DNA of 6,860 nt, taken from assembly GCA_019247135.1 (NCBI GenBank), contig JAFAPL010000974.1:1-6860 (forward strand), given 5' to 3'. This document shows, piece after piece, positions 1-6,444 of this stretch (position 1 is its first letter; every line of letters begins with the position of its first letter). The position numbers and the translations under genes were made by a program. Under the pieces are notes generated by a model. That model worked only from the letters and a program-made list of their open reading frames with translations, ran no database searches and was not told the DNA's origin. The stretch is from Chloroflexota bacterium. Its GTDB lineage: Bacteria; Chloroflexota; UBA6077; CF-72.

Positions 1-2
1 CC

Positions 3-239
3 ACGCCCACCGCCGGCCACCCGCAGACCGCCACCCCGACCCCGCCCGCCACGCACACCGCGGTGCCGACGGCGACCCCCACACCATCGCTCGGCCCGAC
101 GGCGAGCGCGACGCCCACCCCGGCCGCGAGCGAGACGGCGGCGCCCACCGACACGCCCACCCCGCTAGCCACGGACACCCCCGTGGCGACCGAGACACCC
201 ACGCCCGAGGCGACACCGCCCAGCACCGCTGCGCCGGCC
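3..239 (+). repeat. Thr-Pro-rich low-complexity linker 1
   Basis: This is in-frame coding sequence made almost entirely of Thr, Pro, Ala and Ser with acidic spacers (TPTP, TATP and ETPTPEATP patterns). It continues past the left edge, so its full length is unknown. Such linkers are extended and often glycosylated in secreted bacterial proteins. Here it tethers the hemopexin-like module to whatever lies upstream. The underlying DNA is a degenerate acg-ccc/acc-ccg repeat, which is why long spurious ORFs appear in the other frames. Confidence 0.85.
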
Positions 240-3200
240 GCGCTCGCCGACTACGTGGCGGCGCCGCTGAGCAGCATCCTTGGCTGGCCGCAGACCGCGA
301 GCTGGCAGGAGGGGGTGCTCGACGGCGTCTACTCGCAGGGCGGCGGCGTCGTGCTGCTCATCCGCGGCGGGGAGTTCGTCACCGTCTACACGCCCGACGC
401 CGAGTTCGTCGCGGTCGGCGGGCCGACGCCGCTTGGCCAGGGCGCCGACTTCGCGTCCCTGCCGGCCGACTGGCAGGCCACCGGCTTCGACGCCGGCTTC
501 CACGCCGTCTTCGGGCCGGCGGCTGGCGCCGCCTACATCACCAAGGGCGCGCAGGCCGTGATCTACCGCGCGATCGACCGCGTGCAGGTGGGTGCGGAGG
601 AGGCGACGGCCACGCCCACGCCCGAAGGCAGCGGGACGCCGACGGCGAGCGACACGCCCGAGACCAGCCCGACGGCCGCCGCGAGCGAGACGCCGACGGC
701 GGAAGGAAGCCCCACCGCCGAGGCCAGTCCGACCGCGGCGGCGAGTCCTACCCAGGCGACCCCGACGCGCGCAGCCACCGCGACCACGGCCCCCACCAGC
801 GCCCGCTCCGGCACGCCGCCGGCCTCGACGCCGCTCTACCACGCCGCCATGGCCGCGGCGACGGCGATGGCGACCAGCTCGGCACCCACGCGGGCCGCGA
901 CCGCTACTCCCACCCCCAGGTCGGCGGCGTCGCCCTCGGCCACGCCCACCCACGCCGCCGCGGCCACGGCCAGCGCCACGCCGACCGTCGCCGCCACGCC
1001 GACCTCGGCCACGACGCCCGCCCCACCCAGCACACCGACAGCCGAGGCGACGCCCACCGGCGAGGCGACAGCCACCGCCACGCTGGTCGCGACGCCCAGC
1101 CCCAGCCCCACCGGCACGCCGGCCGGCAGCGCTGCGCCGATGCCGCTGCTCGGCGCCACGCCCGGGCTGCACTACATTGCCGAGATCGCCGACGCCTGGC
1201 CGCCAAGCTGGCACCCGCGCTTCCAGCAGGCACCAAGCGGCCGCACCAGCGAGCTCTGGGGCGCCACCGTCGAGGGCCACGTGGTCAGCTTCGACGGCAC
1301 GACCTGGACGCACCAGCCGGGCGATGCCAGCTCGCTGGGCGTCGGCGTGGACGGCGCGGTGTTCGCGGTCGGCCAGCAGGACCCGCAGCAGCTCTCCCGG
1401 TGGAACGGCAGCGGCTGGAGCCCGATCGCCCGCCACTCCTCGGCGCTGGCCCAGGTCTCGGTCGGCAACCAGGACCTGGTCTGGGCGCGGGACAGCGGCA
1501 ACGACGTCCACCAGCTCAGCCAGGGCCAGCTCCAGCCCGCCGCGCAGGTCGGCTCCGCCGCCCACCTGGCCGCCAACTACGACGGCACGCTGTGGAGCTG
1601 CAAAGGCAACGACGCGAACACCTTCCGCCTGGCCTCGGACCTGAACGCGCCGCCCCAGGCCGTGCCCGCGGCGGGCTCCGTGCAGAAGGTGGCCAGCACC
1701 GGCTTCGGCGCTGCCCACTGCCTAGCCGCCCAGAACGGGACCGCCCAGCTCTACCGCTACCAGTCGCCCTACGTCTTCCGAACCCCCGGCAGCTACATCC
1801 CCACGACGGGCGATCCCATCGAACAGGCGCTGGGCAGCGTGTTTCTCACCATGCAGAGCGCCCGGGACGAGACGGGCAAGCCGCCACCGACCTACCAGGT
1901 GGTGGCGCTGGACGCCCACACCGGCCAGGAGCGGTCGCGCTCGGCGGCCGCCCCGAGCGGGCTGCGCTACACCGCGCCGGCGTTCGATCCCGTCCACGAG
2001 ACCGTCATCGTCGGTCTCACGACCGACTACAACGCCACCAGTCCCCAGCCCGGCCGGTTGCTGGGGCTGGACGCGCGCGACCTGAGCCAGGTGCGCTGGT
2101 CGATCGCGCTGCCCAACAACCTGCCGCTCGGCCCGGGCCGGCCGACGCTGCAGGGCACCCAGCTGTGCGTCTCGGACGACTTCAACACGCTGGTCATGTA
2201 CGACACCGGGGCGGCGCCGGACGCCACCACGCCCACCTACCGCTGGACGTACACGTTCCCGTCCGCGCCCCAGGACCGCCACCGCCTGCCGCCGCCGGTG
2301 CTCGCCAACGGCACGGTGTACGCCGCCTGGTGGTTGTGGTCGACCTCCTACGGATTCCTGCAGCTCTGGCTGTGGAAGCTGGACCCCGCCACCGGCACCG
2401 GCTCGCAGCCCGCGCTGCCCTTCTTCTATCCGGGCGTGGACCCAACCGCCAGCGCCTACTGGCACACGATGGGGTTGGTGTCGCCCTTGCTGGCCACGCT
2501 GCCAGTGCCGGGATCCCAGACCGGGCAGCACCGCCAGGTACTGTTCGTCAACGGCGGCACCAAGGTCTGGGAGGTCGACGTCGATGCGGTCACCGCCCAG
2601 TCCTACGACCTGCCGGGTAGCAGCACCTATGCCTTCAGTGGCTTCGCCTTCGCCAATGGCGTGCTCTGGTTCGGCGACAGCGCCAACACCCTCCATGGGG
2701 TCGACGGCCAGCAGATGAAGGCGGTACCCAACACGCCGGCGTCGCTAGGCCCCTCTGGAGCGTCTATCGCGACCACCCCGGTCCTGTACACGGATGCCCA
2801 GGGCGAGGCGGCGGTGCTCCTCAGCGTGACGGGCGCCACCCAGCCGGGCTTGCTGGTGTTCGACCCGACTAGCGGCAACACCATCTCCGTCCCCACCCAG
2901 GGGACGGACTTCATTGCGCTGTCCGCGACGGTGAGCAACGGCGTCGTGTATGGGGGTGGCGGGCCCACCTACGAGGCCAGCACCGACGTCCCCGTCGCCC
3001 AGGTGTTCGGCATCCGGGTCGACCAGGCGCTGCAGGAGCTGCGCGACTTCGTCATCGACTCACAGTTGATGCAGGACTTCGACGACCCGTCGCAGCCGAC
3101 CCACAACCCCAACGGCGTGGCCCGCTACCAGACCCACCTGACGCTGGTCGACGACACCAAGGCGCCGCTGGCCAATACCGCGGTCAAGCTGTGGGCCGAC

Positions 3201-5630
3201 CAGGCGAACACCACCGTCCTGGTCAACGGCCAGAGCTACACCCTCGGCCCCGCCGACGACCAGTACGCGGCGGTCAAGACCGGCAGCGACGGCACGCTGG
3301 TCATCGCCAGCGGCTCGACCCAGGTCGATGGCACTGGCAAGGTCCTCGACAAGGCGGACACCTCGGCAGCGCCGCTGCGCGCCTGGGCGCCCTTCATGGA
3401 CCCCTACGAGCGCATGCTGGTCTACCGCGACCGCGAGTTCCACAACCGGGTGGCCAGCGCCCACGCCACCGACGCCGGCCAGGCCGGCGCCGACGACCCG
3501 ACGCGCGCCAACCTGCAGACGGCTCAGACGTACGGGGACCTGAAGAACCAGGGCAAGGGCAGCAGCAACCCGCTGTTCACCGACCAGGAGAAGCAGAACA
3601 AGCAGCCCCAGAACGTCGCCACCGCCATCCAGAAGATGACCGGCTCGGTCGGCACCGCGCCGCCCAAGACCAGCAAGGCCCTCAAGGCGGGCTGGAGCCT
3701 GCACGCGGTCGACACACCCGGCAAGTACGTCCCCTACCCGGACACGCCCGGCGCCCAGTACTCGCCGGTCAACGTCGCCGCCGACCGGACCGCGGTCGTG
3801 CTCCAGCCGGGCGGGCTCAGCTACGCGAGCAGCAACGACGGCAGTGCGCCGTCCGCCTACGCCGACCTGTCGCCGGCCGACGCCACCCTGGCCATCGACG
3901 CCCTCGACGGCGTGGACTGGCACACCAGCCAGTACGCCACGCCCCGCGTCCGGGCGGCCGCCCAGGCCGGCACGCTGCACCTGGGCAGCTTCTGGGGCGA
4001 CTTCTGGAGCTGGCTCGAGGGCGCGGTGGCGACCGTCACCCACGTGATCGTGGCCGTAGCCGAGGACATCTACGCCGGCATCCGTGTCATCGTCAACGGC
4101 GTGGCGCACGTCTTCCGCGCGATCATCGCCGGCATCGAGGAGGCGGTGCAGGCCATCGGCGCCTTCTTCGTCGAGCTGGGCAAGCTGATCGAGCAGATGA
4201 TCGAGGCGCTGAGCGTCCTGTTCCAGTTCGGCCACATCATCGACACGCACAACATCCTCAAGAACGAATTGCTCAACCGCATCAACGGCGTAGCCGGCAA
4301 CAGCGCCTATCCAGGGCTGGCAACGCTGGTCACGAACACCGTCTTGCCCCAGGTCGACAAGTTCTTCCAGCAGGGCGAGCAGGCCATCAACAGGGCGTTC
4401 AATGACCTGGCCAACAAGCTGGCGGGCACGCCGCCGACCGCGCTCAAGGGCGCCGGGGCTACCGCCCACACCGCCTACAGCGCGACGCCCAAGAGTGGCG
4501 GCGGCTCGTCCAGCACCGTCACCCAGTCGACCTGGGGACAGAACAAGTTCAGTGCCGGCGCCGGGGCCGGAGGCGCTCAGGCAAGCCTGGCATCCCCGCG
4601 CCGGGTCCTGGGCGCCGACGACCCCATCACCGGCTTCATCACCGACTTCGCCAATCGGGTGAGCGGGAATGGCGACCTCAGCAGCCAGTGGAACCAGGTC
4701 AAGTCGGGCGCCCAGGGGCTGGGCAACGCCACCTCGGCCAGCGACTTCCTCAAGCAGGGACTGGCCGAGCTGCTGCGCATCCTGGCCCTGGTGCTCGACG
4801 CCGGCCTGGCCGTGACCAACGCCTTCCTGGACGGGCTGCTAGGCATGATCACCGACCTGGTGCAGGCCATGTTCGACCCGAACAGTGGCCTCCTCACCGA
4901 GACACTCGACATCCCGGTGTTGTCCTGGCTGTATCAGCTGCTGTTCGGCGAGCCGCTGACCATCCTCAACGCCGTGACGCTGATCACCGCCATTCCCGTC
5001 ACCATCATCTGGCGCATCGCCGAGGGCGAGTGGCCGGCCCAGAGCCTGGGCGTTAGCGCCACGAGCCAGGGCGGGCTGGGCACGCTTCCATTCCTCGCGA
5101 ACCGGTTGTTCGCCTACGCCAGTGCGATCATCACCGCGGCCCTCGGGTTCCTCTTCGGCTTCGGCGACGCCAAGGGGTTCGGCGACGTGCCTGTGGCCAT
5201 TGGCCGGGCCTCGCTCGCCGGCAGCATGGTGGTATCGATCTTCAGCATCCCGAGCTTCAGCAGCGACACCCCGGGCGACCTCGACTGGATCGCCTGGGGC
5301 TGGGGGCTGGGCACTGGCCTGATCAACATCCTGGGCGCGCACGGCTTGAGCGTGAGCGCCGGGGTCGGCGAGCGATTCACGATCCTCGGCTCGGTCCTGC
5401 TGTCCGTCATGAGCTTTCTCCAGGCGTGTACCCTCGGCGAGCAGTTCAAACAGAAGCCACCGCCGGACGTGATCGGGGATGTCGAGTTCGGCATCGAGGT
5501 CGCCGCCCTGCTGCCCGGCTTCATCAACCCAGCCAAGCTGGTGGGCGAGATTCCGGCCATCGTGGTGGGCCTGCTTGACGTCATCATGGGCCTGGCCGGC
5601 GCGGTCGGGATCTTCCTCGCCAACAGCTGA
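3..5630 (+). CDS. Giant multidomain exported/membrane-associated protein of unknown function (5' partial)
   Basis: The reading frame is open from the left edge to a TGA at 5628-5630. A GTG at 63 is only an internal candidate, because the Thr-Pro linker already runs through the 20 codons before it; the true start and any signal peptide lie upstream. Numbering from that GTG, the modules are: Thr-Pro linker (1-59), hemopexin-like repeats (60-177), Thr-Pro/Ala linker (178-366), tectonin-like propeller (369-572), PQQ-like propeller (577-990), Ig-like beta domain (1016-1100), amphipathic helices (1310-1405), Gly/Ser hinge (1463-1535) and hydrophobic helices to the end (1565-1855). The linkers and propellers suggest an extracytoplasmic location; the C-terminus suggests membrane insertion. 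I recognise the general architecture from uncharacterised large proteins but no named function. The PQQ-like part need not bind PQQ. Coding status is very secure; function is open, with surface binding protein, toxin-like protein and scaffold all possible. Confidence 0.93.
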   Translation, partial: TPTAGHPQTATPTPPATHTAVPTATPTPSLGPTASATPTPAASETAAPTDTPTPLATDTPVATETPTPEATPPSTAAPAALADYVAAPLSSILGWPQTASWQEGVLDGVYSQGGGVVLLIRGGEFVTVYTPDAEFVAVGGPTPLGQGADFASLPADWQATGFDAGFHAVFGPAAGAAYITKGAQAVIYRAIDRVQVGAEEATATPTPEGSGTPTASDTPETSPTAAASETPTAEGSPTAEASPTAAASPTQATPTRAATATTAPTSARSGTPPASTPLYHAAMAAATAMATSSAPTRAATATPTPRSAASPSATPTHAAAATASATPTVAATPTSATTPAPPSTPTAEATPTGEATATATLVATPSPSPTGTPAGSAAPMPLLGATPGLHYIAEIADAWPPSWHPRFQQAPSGRTSELWGATVEGHVVSFDGTTWTHQPGDASSLGVGVDGAVFAVGQQDPQQLSRWNGSGWSPIARHSSALAQVSVGNQDLVWARDSGNDVHQLSQGQLQPAAQVGSAAHLAANYDGTLWSCKGNDANTFRLASDLNAPPQAVPAAGSVQKVASTGFGAAHCLAAQNGTAQLYRYQSPYVFRTPGSYIPTTGDPIEQALGSVFLTMQSARDETGKPPPTYQVVALDAHTGQERSRSAAAPSGLRYTAPAFDPVHETVIVGLTTDYNATSPQPGRLLGLDARDLSQVRWSIALPNNLPLGPGRPTLQGTQLCVSDDFNTLVMYDTGAAPDATTPTYRWTYTFPSAPQDRHRLPPPVLANGTVYAAWWLWSTSYGFLQLWLWKLDPATGTGSQPALPFFYPGVDPTASAYWHTMGLVSPLLATLPVPGSQTGQHRQVLFVNGGTKVWEVDVDAVTAQSYDLPGSSTYAFSGFAFANGVLWFGDSANTLHGVDGQQMKAVPNTPASLGPSGASIATTPVLYTDAQGEAAVLLSVTGATQPGLLVFDPTSGNTISVPTQGTDFIALSATVSNGVVYGGGGPTYEASTDVPVAQVFGIRVDQALQELRDFVIDSQLMQDFDDPSQPTHNPNGVARYQTHLTLVDDTKAPLANTAVKLWADQANTTVLVNGQSYTLGPADDQYAAVKTGSDGTLVIASGSTQVDGTGKVLDKADTSAAPLRAWAPFMDPYERMLVYRDREFHNRVASAHATDAGQAGADDPTRANLQTAQTYGDLKNQGKGSSNPLFTDQEKQNKQPQNVATAIQKMTGSVGTAPPKTSKALKAGWSLHAVDTPGKYVPYPDTPGAQYSPVNVAADRTAVVLQPGGLSYASSNDGSAPSAYADLSPADATLAIDALDGVDWHTSQYATPRVRAAAQAGTLHLGSFWGDFWSWLEGAVATVTHVIVAVAEDIYAGIRVIVNGVAHVFRAIIAGIEEAVQAIGAFFVELGKLIEQMIEALSVLFQFGHIIDTHNILKNELLNRINGVAGNSAYPGLATLVTNTVLPQVDKFFQQGEQAINRAFNDLANKLAGTPPTALKGAGATAHTAYSATPKSGGGSSSTVTQSTWGQNKFSAGAGAGGAQASLASPRRVLGADDPITGFITDFANRVSGNGDLSSQWNQVKSGAQGLGNATSASDFLKQGLAELLRILALVLDAGLAVTNAFLDGLLGMITDLVQAMFDPNSGLLTETLDIPVLSWLYQLLFGEPLTILNAVTLITAIPVTIIWRIAEGEWPAQSLGVSATSQGGLGTLPFLANRLFAYASAIITAALGFLFGFGDAKGFGDVPVAIGRASLAGSMVVSIFSIPSFSSDTPGDLDWIAWGWGLGTGLINILGAHGLSVSAGVGERFTILGSVLLSVMSFLQACTLGEQFKQKPPPDVIGDVEFGIEVAALLPGFINPAKLVGEIPAIVVGLLDVIMGLAGAVGIFLANS
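240..593 (+). other. Hemopexin-like module (two repeats) within the giant protein
   Basis: Residues 60-177 form a compact island between two disordered linkers. Two successive units match the hemopexin pattern of a [F/V]DA-x-[F/Y] strand followed by Y/V-x-[F/I]-x-K/R-G and an aromatic end. The first is LDGVYSQGGGVVLLIRGGEF ending in VTVYTPD. The second is FDAGFHAVF, then AYITKGAQAVIYRA. An LPADW segment sits between them, where hemopexin units usually have a Pro-Asp-Trp-type turn. Two units are fewer than the four of a full hemopexin propeller, so this would be a half-propeller or a divergent domain. Hemopexin-type modules commonly bind matrix proteins, glycans or heme; no ligand can be assigned here. 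The call rests on pattern reading by eye. Confidence 0.5.
594..1163 (+). repeat. Thr-Pro/Ala-rich low-complexity linker 2
   Basis: About 190 residues (178-366) are almost wholly Thr, Pro, Ala and Ser with periodic acidic or Arg residues (TPTAEGSP, TPTRAATAT, TATPTP). The run is broken by one Ala/Met-rich patch, LYHAAMAAATAMATSS, at 834-881, which could form a short helix. The segment separates the hemopexin-like module from the propellers and would span a long distance if extended, as expected for a stalk through a cell envelope layer. The repeats are degenerate rather than exact tandem copies. Confidence 0.85.
1167..1785 (+). other. Tectonin-like beta-propeller region
   Basis: Residues 369-572 show about four repeats of a strand pattern typical of tectonin/WD-like blades: a Trp-containing strand, a Gly-[VH]-[VL] turn, then W-x-x-[QI]-P. 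Examples are ELWGATVEGHVVSFDGTTW, LGVGVDGAVFAVG with RWNGSGWSPIA, VSVGNQDLVWARDSGNDVHQL, cut here as VSVGNQDLVWARDSG, and NYDGTLWSCKGND. Tectonin propellers are often carbohydrate- or lipopolysaccharide-binding, so glycan recognition is a reasonable guess, not a demonstrated one. The blades run directly into the PQQ-like region without a linker, and the two could form one larger or two abutting propellers. Confidence 0.5.
1791..3032 (+). other. PQQ-type (quinoprotein-like) beta-propeller region
   Basis: Residues 577-990 carry repeated blades of the form V-x-A-L-D-x-x-T-G-x-x-x-W or close variants: YQVVALDAHTGQERSR (near 611), GRLLGLDARDLSQVRWSIAL (near 664), LANGTVYAAWW, VLFVNGGTKVWEVDVD (near 825), NGVLWFGDSANTLHGVDG (near 865) and LLVFDPTSGNT (near 927). 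These resemble the YncE/PQQ-like repeat fold. I see no dehydrogenase active-site set (no clear catalytic Asp/Glu calcium site and no vicinal Cys disulfide), so a structural or binding propeller is more likely than a PQQ enzyme. Confidence 0.6.
3099..3365 (+). other. Ig-like / carboxypeptidase-regulatory-like beta domain
   Basis: After a short helical connector (DQALQELRDFVIDSQLMQDF) the chain enters a beta-rich segment at residues 1016-1100. It shows HLTLVDDTKAPLANTAVKLW, then VLVNGQSYTLGP, then AVKTGSDGTLVIAS. The order 'value statement, A-P-L-A-N-T-x-V-K-[LV], later T-G-x-D-G-T-L' is the usual signature of surface beta-sandwich modules in which a modifiable Gly-Asp turn precedes the last strand. 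Such domains are normally spacers. Family assignment is by pattern only. Confidence 0.45.
3990..4300 (+). other. Long amphipathic helix block
   Basis: Residues 1310-1412 begin with the aromatic stretch FWGDFWSWLEGAVATV. They continue as unbroken helix-favouring sequence with Val/Ile/Phe spaced at 3-4 residues and few prolines (VIVAVAEDIYAGIRVIV, FRAIIAGIEEAVQAIGAFF, LIEQMIEALSVLFQF). The block closes with GHIIDTHNILKNELLNRI. From memory, the pattern 'L-F-x-[FW]-x-x-I-x-x-T-x-x-[IV]-L-x-N' recurs in large uncharacterised proteins of bacteria and fungi that also carry beta-propellers. I cannot verify that here. The periodicity fits helices lying on or inserting into a membrane. Confidence 0.5.
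4755..5627 (+). other. C-terminal hydrophobic multi-helix (putative membrane) region
   Basis: Residues 1565-1855 hold about six to eight hydrophobic segments. They include LRILALVLDAGLAVTNAFL, IPVLSWLYQLLFGEPLTIL followed by AVTLITAIPVTIIWRIAEG, LFAYASAIITAALGFLFGF, IGRASLAGSMVVSIFSI, WIAWGWGLGTGLINILG, FTILGSVLLSVMSFLQA, and the last pair around VVGLLDVIMGLAGAVGIFL, after which only Ala-Asn-Ser remain before the stop. The IPV-SWLY---G--LT motif is distinctive and probably marks the family. Charged residues are sparse inside the segments, so these look like true transmembrane or pore-type helices rather than soluble ones. Topology cannot be set by eye. Confidence 0.6.
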
Positions 5631-5753
5631 GGGTGGTGACACGATGGGTTGGCACGACCACCGCCTCCACACAGACCGGACCAGCGACCGGTCGACCGTG
5701 CCGTCGCTCACCCCTCCGCGCACCCGGCTCACACGCATGGACCATCCCTGGCA

Positions 5754-5945
5754 GGTGAGCCGTTCCACTGTGAGCCGCCACCAAACCCCGTCGGCGATGC
5801 CGTCCTCGGCCTCGGCATCGCCACCCTGCTGCCGGGGCCATCAACGACTACAAGTTCCTCGACCCCATCGCTGCGGCCCAGGTGGCCGTGCTCGACGTGG
5901 TTATGGGCTTCGCCGGCGCGGTGGCGATCCTGCTGGCCACGTTCG
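5754..5945 (+). pseudogene. Frameshifted, diverged second copy of the giant protein's C-terminal end
   Basis: Translating 5754-5837 in one frame gives GEPFHCEPPPNPVG, then DAVLGLGIATLLPG. Continuing one base back, from 5837, gives AINDYKFLDPIAAAQVA, then VLDVVMGFAGAVAILLATF. These align without gaps to the last 64 residues of the upstream gene (5436-5627: GEQFKQKPPPDVIG...LLPG, then FINPAK...LLDVIMGLAGAVGIFLA), with 32 of 64 identical by hand count. The break sits in a GGGG run (5834-5837), where one added G would restore a single frame. After the match the frame runs on as DSEGAVARR into Cys/Trp-rich, non-protein-like sequence. No matching copy of the preceding part of the domain was found in 5640-5750. 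I read it as the remnant of a tandem paralogue; a one-base sequence error in the G run is the alternative for the frameshift itself. Confidence 0.7.
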
Positions 5946-6123
5946 ACAGCGAAGGAGCAGTCGCACGACGCTCTTCTATCGACGCGCACTCGGCGTGCTG
6001 GACCTGCTCGCCGTGGCCCACGGGCGTCCACCGGCCAGGCCCGGCTCGACCGTGGCAGTCCCATGCCACAGCGCCGTGCGCGAAAACGACCCGATCCCCG
6101 CTCACGCAAGGAGCGATCACCCC

Positions 6124-6444
6124 ATGCGCCGTTCGTTGTCCCCACCCCCCTTCCTCTTCGCTCGTCGCCCGTCGTCCGCCGCCGTGACTGGCCCTGGCGC
6201 TGGGCCGCGGCCCGCGCACCCCGGCCGCGACTCGTTCCGCCACTACACCGGACTTGGGGCCGACGCGCATCAGCCATGGGCGCGACCGCCGTGCTGGCGC
6301 GCCGGGCCATCCGGGCGGCGCGCGATTTCCCGCCGCGACGCCCGCGCGGCGAGTCAACAGCAGGTGTCTGGCGCGCACGCATGCCTGACCATCGCCGCGG
6401 TTAGCCACCAGGTGTGGGCCCCGCGTTCCGGCCGACCATGTTGA
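6124..6444 (+). CDS. Doubtful small ORF, Arg/Pro-rich
   Basis: ATG 6124 is preceded by AAGGAG (6108-6113) with a 10-base spacer. The frame runs 106 codons to a TGA at 6442-6444, overlapping the proposed ubiX start (6438) by 7 bases, an arrangement seen with translational coupling. Against it, the product begins MRRSLSPPPFLFARRPSSAA and stays rich in Arg, Pro, Ser and Trp, with no hydrophobic core or recognisable motif. About 78% of codons end in G or C, which looks lower than in the giant gene. It is most likely a chance ORF; it is listed because of the ribosome-binding-site match and the overlap. Confidence 0.15.
   Translation: MRRSLSPPPFLFARRPSSAAVTGPGAGPRPAHPGRDSFRHYTGLGADAHQPWARPPCWRAGPSGRRAISRRDARAASQQQVSGAHACLTIAAVSHQVWAPRSGRPC
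6297..6323. terminator. GC-rich hairpin, possible weak terminator
   Basis: GCGCGCCG (6297-6304) pairs perfectly with CGGCGCGC (6316-6323) around an 11-base loop. It is followed by GATTTCCC, which has only three T residues, so it is not a typical rho-independent terminator. In DNA this GC-rich, an 8-bp pairing can arise by chance. If it functions, it would separate the upstream region from ubiX transcription. Confidence 0.15.

Larger units (their letters stand above)
5631..6437. other. Low-coding-character intergenic region
   Basis: Apart from the degenerate C-terminal copy (5754-5945) and one weak ORF (6124-6444), this stretch holds no convincing gene on either strand. Translations in all frames are Arg/Pro/Ser-rich, as expected for spurious frames in GC-rich DNA. 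A Shine-Dalgarno-like GGTGG (5632-5636) precedes ATG 5644, but the frame from that ATG is not protein-like and does not reach the degenerate copy without another frame change. Small symmetric elements are present: GGTGGT (5632-5637) with ACCACC (5657-5662), and the perfect palindrome CGGTCGACCG (5689-5698). No T-run follows them, so neither looks like an intrinsic terminator. No sigma-70-like promoter was recognisable. Confidence 0.6.

Noticed and set aside
594..1163. Possible tandem DNA repeat or CRISPR-like array in the Thr-Pro region
   Set aside because: The periodicity comes from short degenerate codons for Thr, Pro and Ala. There is no fixed repeat unit and no spacer structure.
165..1718. 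Long minus-strand open frame (517 codons) opposite the linker and propeller region
   Set aside because: Its product is Arg/Gly/Ala low-complexity sequence produced by the complement of the Thr-Pro repeat DNA. The plus-strand frame has clear domains over the same bases.
1400..2620. Plus-strand alternative frame within the propeller region
   Set aside because: The Arg/Pro/Gly/His-rich product is characteristic of an out-of-frame reading of GC-rich coding DNA. The true frame is unbroken there.
1791..3032. Giant protein as a PQQ-dependent dehydrogenase
   Set aside because: Only the repeat fold is visible. The catalytic residues and the vicinal Cys pair expected of quinoprotein alcohol dehydrogenases were not found.
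3060..4469. Minus-strand open frame (469 codons) opposite the middle of the giant gene
   Set aside because: It is Val/Asp/Gly/Arg-rich with no motif. Long antisense frames are expected in very GC-rich genes whose third codon positions are mostly G or C.
5632..5662. Inverted repeat GGTGGT/ACCACC as a terminator of the giant gene
   Set aside because: The stem is six or seven pairs with a 19-base or 14-base loop and no following T-run. It also lies at a Shine-Dalgarno-like GGTGG, so a terminator call is not supported.
4839..5768. Minus-strand open frame running across the end of the giant gene
   Set aside because: It mirrors the hydrophobic C-terminal coding region, shows no protein-like domain, and extends into the degenerate intergenic region.
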